Position numbers and translations under genes: made by a program
Assembly: GCA_023257755.1 (NCBI GenBank)
Contig: JALRBM010000059.1
Coordinates: 1 to 10,703, forward strand
DNA from: Candidatus Saccharimonadia bacterium
Lineage (GTDB): Bacteria; Patescibacteriota; Saccharimonadia; Saccharimonadales; Saccharimonadaceae
DNA: 10,703 bases
Direction of reading: 5' to 3'
The notes under the pieces: generated by a model
Told to the model about the DNA's origin: nothing
The model's database searches: none
The model's input: only the letters and a program-made list of their open reading frames with translations
In this document: positions 6,726 to 10,703 of the stretch, piece by piece
Layout of the letters: each line of letters starts with the position of its first letter
Numbering within the stretch: position 1 is the first letter of the stretch

Positions 6726-6754
6726 TTCACTATTCACCTCTGTTAGTATACAAT
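6726..6754 (+). promoter_or_regulatory. ychF promoter giving a leaderless mRNA
   Basis: TACAAT (6749-6754) is followed by six bases and then ATG 6761, so a normal +7 start is the A of the start codon. A weak -35, TTCACT (6726-6731), sits at 17 bases. No usable ribosome-binding site fits in the remaining space. The preceding gene ends only 16 bases before the -35, so the promoter occupies nearly the whole gap. Confidence 0.6.
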
Positions 6755-6790
6755 AGGTTTATGAGTCTAGAAATCGGAATCGTCGGGCTA
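6732..6790 (+). repeat. Second copy of the ychF 5' block
   Basis: This is the intact partner of 6049-6107, with ATTCACCTCTGTTA, the -10 box, the ATG at 6761 and codons 1-10 of the functional gene. The two copies are about 680 bases apart in direct orientation and bracket the 152-residue gene. Confidence 0.55.
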
Positions 6791-7837
6791 CCGAACGTGG
6801 GAAAATCCACGCTTTTTAATGCCCTTACTAGCAATGACATCTTGGCAGCCAACTATCCGTTCGCCACTATCGAACCGAACACCGGGATCGTTCCCGTCCC
6901 TGACGAGCGGCTGCAAAAACTGGCCGATATGTACAAAAGCCAGAAGCTTATTCCTGCTACCGTCACCTTCGTCGATATCGCCGGGCTGGTTGCCGGCGCG
7001 TCAAAGGGCGAAGGACTCGGTAATAAGTTCCTGGCCAATATCCGCGAGTGCGATGCGATCGTTCACCTGGTGCGCGCCTTTGAAAACGGTGATATTGTTC
7101 ATGTTGCCGATCGGATTCATCCTGCCGACGACATGGAGATTATCAACACCGAACTGATCCTGGCCGATATTCAGACGATCGAGACCAAGCTGCCAAAACT
7201 TGCGAAGGAAGCCAAGGCAAAGCCCGCGCTCCGACCAACGATGGAGTACCTTGAGGAGCTGAAGTCGGTGCTGGATGCGGGCAAACCGCTCTCGTCCTTG
7301 GGCGCGCTTGACCATGACAACCTTGCCGGTCTGCAGTTACTGACAGCAAAACCAGTCATTTACGCTTTTAATGTCGATGAGGAAACGTTGACGGACGAGG
7401 CAAAGAAGGCCGAGCTGATCGCTCTCGCAGCACCCAACCGAGCCATTTTTGTGTGCGCCAAACTCGAGGAGGAGCTAAAGGGCTTGAACCCCAGCGATGC
7501 CATGGAGCTGCTGCAAAGTTATGGCGTTACCGAGACAGGCTTGTCGCAGCTTATCACCGCCGCATACGATACGCTTGGACTTCAAAGTTATCTGACCGCC
7601 GGCCAAAAAGAAGTGCGGGCCTGGACTGTCAAAAAAGGAGCAACCGCTCCACAGGCCGCCGGGGTTATTCACAGCGATTTTGAACGAGGCTTCATCGCCG
7701 CGCAGATTGTTGATTACGACGACCTCATTACTGCCGGGTCAGAGGCGGCAGCCAAGTCAGCCGGCAAAGTTCGCACCGAAGGCAAAGAGTACATTATGCA
7801 GCCGGGCGACGTGGTTGAGTTCCGCTTTAACGTGTAG
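6761..7837 (+). CDS. ychF: Redox/ribosome-associated Obg-family ATPase YchF
   Basis: 358 residues, the usual length for the family. The P-loop GLPNVGKST (9-17), the switch region NYPFATIEPN (31-40), the DIAG motif (72-75, followed by LVAGASKGEGLGNKFL) and NVDE (204-207) in place of the NKxD guanine-specificity motif are all diagnostic. NVDE explains why YchF/OLA1 prefers ATP over GTP. Residues about 126-175 form the helical coiled-coil insertion. The C-terminal TGS domain ends EGKEYIMQPGDVVEFRFNV. YchF is cytoplasmic, binds ribosomes and is linked to translation control and oxidative-stress responses. It is transcribed alone, apparently without a leader. Its last 11 bases overlap the end of the opposing kinase gene. 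Confidence 0.97.
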   Translation: MSLEIGIVGLPNVGKSTLFNALTSNDILAANYPFATIEPNTGIVPVPDERLQKLADMYKSQKLIPATVTFVDIAGLVAGASKGEGLGNKFLANIRECDAIVHLVRAFENGDIVHVADRIHPADDMEIINTELILADIQTIETKLPKLAKEAKAKPALRPTMEYLEELKSVLDAGKPLSSLGALDHDNLAGLQLLTAKPVIYAFNVDEETLTDEAKKAELIALAAPNRAIFVCAKLEEELKGLNPSDAMELLQSYGVTETGLSQLITAAYDTLGLQSYLTAGQKEVRAWTVKKGATAPQAAGVIHSDFERGFIAAQIVDYDDLITAGSEAAAKSAGKVRTEGKEYIMQPGDVVEFRFNV

Positions 7838-8351
7838 CTATTTCCAGTACCCGATCGACTACTTCACCAAGCGGACGTGTGGAGTCAACCAACATGGCAC
7901 CTAGCCGTCTATACTCCTCCGCCGCGTACTCCTGCCAAGTTAATACCATCCGACGCTCATGTTCAGATTTACCAAAATCGTTCTCGGAGCGATTCGTCAG
8001 CCTTCGCTCTAAAGTATCTGTATCAACAGTAAGGGCTATTACTTTGTCAAATAGTTTCCATGAATCTTGGTCGTTAGAAACAGTACCGCAGAGAAAAGCT
8101 AATTTTCCCTCTGCTTCATTTGCCAACTTTTCAACCGTTTCCCGCGGCATTCGCCAGCTATGACGTGCTCGCCACTCTTCGGTACGGGCTGACGCGTCGG
8201 CTTGTCCCACTTTTTCGCCGCTATCATTGTGGTAAAAAGCCGCGATCCCATCCTCGTCGACACCGTATGCAGTATAGCCGCGCTTTTGAAGCTCGCGCCT
8301 TACCGTTGATTTTCCTGAACCTGAAATACCGGTAATATAAACGAGAGACAT
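7827..8351 (-). CDS. Small P-loop nucleotide/metabolite kinase-like protein
   Basis: 174 residues. Walker A is GISGSGKST (8-16) directly after the first strand (SLVYIT), as in adenylate, shikimate and gluconate kinases. GVDED (30-34) occupies the position of the acceptor-binding acidic residue in such kinases. LAFLCGTVSND fits the Walker B strand region, and a basic LID-like segment (ERRLTNRSENDFGKSEHERR) follows. The substrate cannot be read from the sequence. The start is well supported: AAGGAG (8362-8357) lies five bases before the ATG, inside the end of tlyA, and the genes are two bases apart. It is therefore the last gene of the hydrolase-tlyA-kinase operon, and its stop overlaps the convergent ychF by 11 bases. 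Confidence 0.82.
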   Translation of the reverse strand: MSLVYITGISGSGKSTVRRELQKRGYTAYGVDEDGIAAFYHNDSGEKVGQADASARTEEWRARHSWRMPRETVEKLANEAEGKLAFLCGTVSNDQDSWKLFDKVIALTVDTDTLERRLTNRSENDFGKSEHERRMVLTWQEYAAEEYRRLGAMLVDSTRPLGEVVDRVLEIATR

Positions 8352-8353
8352 TA

Positions 8354-9085
8354 CTACTCCTTACCCACTCGAATCGCCTTGAGTAAATAGAAGCGCTCGC
8401 GGTTCCCTTTGCCGCCCGCCACCTCGCTATCGCGTTTGTCTGAGATGACGAAATACTGTTTTGCCCACAGCTCAAAATCCTTTAGGATTTGGCGGCGGAT
8501 CGACTCGTTTTTAATCACACCCTTGTTCACTTGGTGCTTCCCAGCCTCAAACTGCGGCTTGACCATGGCGGCGATTTGCGTCGTGGGACCGGAGAGCTCC
8601 CCCGCAAGATGCGGCAAAATCTCGCGCAAGCTGATAAAAGAGACGTCAATCACGATAATATCCGGCTTGTCCTGAAGTGTGAAATTGCGGATATCCGTTT
8701 TTTCGTGCAATTCGATACGCTCATCCCTCCGAAGACTTGGATGAAGCTGGTCCGTACCAACATCAACGGCGAATACTTTTTTTGCCCCGTGACGTAGGGC
8801 ATATTGGGTAAAGCCACCCGTACTGCTGCCGACATCAAGCACAGTTTTGTCGCGAAAATCTAGGTTCAGTAACTTCGCCACACTTGCCAGCTTTAGGCCT
8901 GCCCGACTAACATATTGTTCGTCTGCCGTAAGGGTAATCATGGAATCTTCGGCCACCATCAGCCCCGGCTTTACCGCTGCCCGGCCATCAACCAGAACAT
9001 CGCCAAGCTTGATCCAGCTCTCGGCCTGAGATCTGCTTGGCACCAATCCTCTTTTTACCATTTCTCGGTCTAATCGTTGTTTCAT
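8354..9085 (-). CDS. tlyA: TlyA-type rRNA 2'-O-methyltransferase (S4-FtsJ)
   Basis: 243 residues, close to the family norm. Residues 1-55 are an S4 RNA-binding domain (RLDREMVKRGLVPSRSQAESWI, GDVLVDG). The linker YVSRAGLKL (58-66) is characteristic of TlyA. An FtsJ-like Rossmann methyltransferase follows, with SAM motif LDVGSSTGGFTQ (83-94), acidic residue D108 (AVDVG), IDVSFISLREILPHL (146-160) and the catalytic-lysine segment MVKPQFEAGK (174-183). TlyA methylates ribose 2'-OH groups in 16S/23S rRNA in actinobacteria, and some members are annotated as hemolysins. Here the rRNA role is the simplest reading. The ATG overlaps the upstream hydrolase stop (ATGA), so translation is coupled; the kinase gene follows two bases later. 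Confidence 0.94.
   Translation of the reverse strand: MKQRLDREMVKRGLVPSRSQAESWIKLGDVLVDGRAAVKPGLMVAEDSMITLTADEQYVSRAGLKLASVAKLLNLDFRDKTVLDVGSSTGGFTQYALRHGAKKVFAVDVGTDQLHPSLRRDERIELHEKTDIRNFTLQDKPDIIVIDVSFISLREILPHLAGELSGPTTQIAAMVKPQFEAGKHQVNKGVIKNESIRRQILKDFELWAKQYFVISDKRDSEVAGGKGNRERFYLLKAIRVGKE
8357..8362 (-). promoter_or_regulatory. Shine-Dalgarno for the kinase gene
   Basis: AAGGAG on the minus strand, five bases before ATG 8351 and overlapping the last codons of tlyA. It is the strongest ribosome-binding site in the window and contrasts with the leaderless or SD-poor starts elsewhere. Confidence 0.7.
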
Positions 9086-10703
9086 GGATACATTATTCTT
9101 TCAATTTCGCGCGTTACACTGGCAATAGCGCCGTAACTTTGACCTTTGGTCATAATTGTCAGGATATACGTTCCCCGAGGATGCCTGACAATCGCGGTAT
9201 CATGTATATAATCCCACAAAAATCCAACTTTGTCATTAACCTGCCCCTTACTTCCGGTAGGAATGCCGTAACGGTACGGGTGCCGCCCGAGGTTATTAAG
9301 CAGCCGGTCCCGGTTTGTTCCCCCAACCAGGCTGCCATCGTTTAGCCGGGTCATGAAGTTCGTCAGGTCCGCAGCCGTCGTTTGATTGGCCCATCCGGTC
9401 GTAAACGACGTGCCACTGCTAAAGCCGCGCGCATGAATAAAATCATTAATATACTGGCGGCCGAATTGTGCGATCCAGCTCTCGGCACAGGGGTTTGTCG
9501 AGGCCACCGTCATACGGTCAAAACAGCCGGCAACGGTGGTATCAAGCATCGGGTTATTCCACCCGATCTCGCCCTTATCGATACGGTCGAACAGGACGAG
9601 GGCAATAAACAATTTGTAAGTACTTCCGCTTGGGATACTTTCGTGGTCGCGGGCGCCGACCGCCCACCGTTCACCGTCCAGCTGTTGGAGTGATATCCTC
9701 ATATTGCGGCTGCGCGCCACGTCGTTCACATACGCCTGGAGACCGGCCTGCGTCGCCGTGTACTTGCTGTTAAAAATCACGCTTGGCTGCACATCAACAA
9801 ACTGGGCCGTCACCGTCACGTCCATTGGCGTCGCAAGGAGAGCGTCGCCGATCTGCCCCGAAAGGGCATCGACATTGATCATTTTTCCCATGCTTCCCGT
9901 GGTCCGTCCTGTCTCGCGCCCGTCCACCATGGTGATGTTCGTCTGCCCGGCCGGCGTTCCTACTTTGTCGTTGATACCACTTAGATATGACTTTATTTTT
10001 TCTTTATCCACCGAAAGAGTCACATCGCCGGTTTCCCCAGTTGCCAGAATGATCCACGACGCAATTTCATTTTTGTCGGGCCTAAAAACACCCCTCTCGA
10101 CATTCACGGAAACACTGTGCGCCAAGGCAGCCTCCGCCCGGGCGCGTACTTTCGAAAAGTCGCTACTCGAGCGCGTGGCGGCGATGCGCTTGGACGGAGC
10201 TTCGATCATCGTCAACTCTCCTAACGTGACACTCGCACGGCTAACCGATGCGAGCAACTCGCCTGGGCTTACTTCACTCCCCTTGACGGCTTCGGTCGCC
10301 TTTAGCTTGCCGTCTTCTATTGCCAGACGGGCATTTTGCGGCGGAAAACTCAGTTCTTTACTCTTGGCTTCCAAAAATTTTTGAAACGGGATGCCGCTGT
10401 AATAAACATCCGCTTCTTTCAGCTCGCCGGACTGCCAAAGGATCGAGCCTGGGATAAGCCGCTGCCAAAAAGGATACTCCGATAGCGAAGCGATCATTTG
10501 CTCCGTGTCGGCTTCCGCTCCGGCTGACTTTACAAAAAACTCAACCGATTTATCATTTCCAACAGTTAGCTTCAGTTTCGTCTTATCAAACTGCTTGGTG
10601 ATGGCCTGCGCCATTTTGTCGTGCTCGGCCCAAAAAAGCGACTGGCCTGCGACGCTCGCAAACGGGAGCCCTTTCGCTTCGGGGTAGAGGATCTGCATAA
10701 GAA
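9082..10703 (-). CDS. YoaR-type peptidoglycan-binding / class A serine hydrolase fusion (5'-partial)
   Basis: The frame is open through the right edge. The first in-frame ATG (10698) gives 538 residues but starts mid-domain (MQILYPEAKGLPFASV), so the true N-terminus, probably a membrane anchor, lies outside. Numbered from that Met, residues about 95-290 contain repeats like the YoaR/VanW-associated PG_binding_4 domain (NARLAIEDGKLKATEAVKGSEV). Residues about 310-538 are a class A beta-lactamase-fold serine hydrolase: S359-T-Y-K362 supplies the nucleophile and base lysine, S400-T-N402 takes the SDN place, and K490-V-G492 the KTG place. The omega-loop ExxLN deacylation motif is not evident, so peptidoglycan carboxypeptidase or transpeptidase-like activity at the cell wall is more likely than antibiotic hydrolysis. 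It is translationally coupled to tlyA through ATGA. Confidence 0.85.
   Translation of the reverse strand, partial: LMQILYPEAKGLPFASVAGQSLFWAEHDKMAQAITKQFDKTKLKLTVGNDKSVEFFVKSAGAEADTEQMIASLSEYPFWQRLIPGSILWQSGELKEADVYYSGIPFQKFLEAKSKELSFPPQNARLAIEDGKLKATEAVKGSEVSPGELLASVSRASVTLGELTMIEAPSKRIAATRSSSDFSKVRARAEAALAHSVSVNVERGVFRPDKNEIASWIILATGETGDVTLSVDKEKIKSYLSGINDKVGTPAGQTNITMVDGRETGRTTGSMGKMINVDALSGQIGDALLATPMDVTVTAQFVDVQPSVIFNSKYTATQAGLQAYVNDVARSRNMRISLQQLDGERWAVGARDHESIPSGSTYKLFIALVLFDRIDKGEIGWNNPMLDTTVAGCFDRMTVASTNPCAESWIAQFGRQYINDFIHARGFSSGTSFTTGWANQTTAADLTNFMTRLNDGSLVGGTNRDRLLNNLGRHPYRYGIPTGSKGQVNDKVGFLWDYIHDTAIVRHPRGTYILTIMTKGQSYGAIASVTREIERIMYP

Noticed and set aside
9704..10384. 226-codon plus-strand open frame antisense to the serine hydrolase gene.
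   Set aside because: It lies wholly opposite a clearly conserved gene, has no recognisable motifs, and is explained by GC-rich codon composition.
9082..10703. Calling the serine hydrolase an antibiotic-resistance beta-lactamase.
   Set aside because: The deacylation glutamate is not evident, SDN and KTG are altered, and the fused peptidoglycan-binding repeats point to wall metabolism.
1..10703. CRISPR arrays, transposases, tRNA or rRNA genes.
   Set aside because: I saw no regularly spaced repeats, transposase-like proteins, tRNA cloverleaf or rRNA signature in the window.

Overview
The window looks like a chromosomal segment from a Candidate Phyla Radiation (Patescibacteria) bacterium, most likely a Saccharibacterium (TM7). 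This rests on compact, overlapping genes, leaderless starts, a pilM/surface-protein cluster, a peptidoglycan-binding/serine-hydrolase fusion with an LYP...LPFA start, and conserved but compact housekeeping genes. TGA is a normal stop in several clear genes, which argues against the UGA-recoding Absconditabacteria/Gracilibacteria. The phylum assignment is inference; no rRNA is present.

Left block (1-3063, minus strand): a pilus/surface module. A membrane-anchored TPR protein is translationally coupled (4-base overlap) to a 646-residue exported, Cys-containing surface protein. That gene is followed by pilM, the actin-like inner-membrane component of type IV pili, which runs off the left edge. 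The TPR gene and pilM have near-identical extended -10 promoters.

Middle block (3222-6001, minus strand): a two-gene MacB/FtsX-type ABC transporter operon, an ATPase with an N-terminal extension and a permease with an extracytoplasmic domain of about 470 residues. It is visibly more AT-rich than the flanks.

Divergent intergenic region (6002-6250): the ABC promoter faces left. Facing right is a second, degenerate copy of the ychF promoter and first ten codons (MSLSIGILGL then stop), then a stretch rich in inverted repeats, then a strong TTGACT-17-TATACT promoter for an unrecognised 152-residue protein.

Right block: ychF (6761-7837, plus strand, apparently leaderless) converges on and overlaps by 11 bases a minus-strand operon. 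That operon reads, in transcription order, peptidoglycan-binding/serine hydrolase (cut at the right edge), tlyA-type rRNA methyltransferase, and a small P-loop kinase, with 4-base overlap or 2-base spacing between genes.

I saw no tRNA, rRNA, CRISPR array, transposase or convincing intrinsic terminator. The most unusual signal is the ychF 5'-end duplicate and the structured stretch after it, between the ABC operon and the orphan gene.
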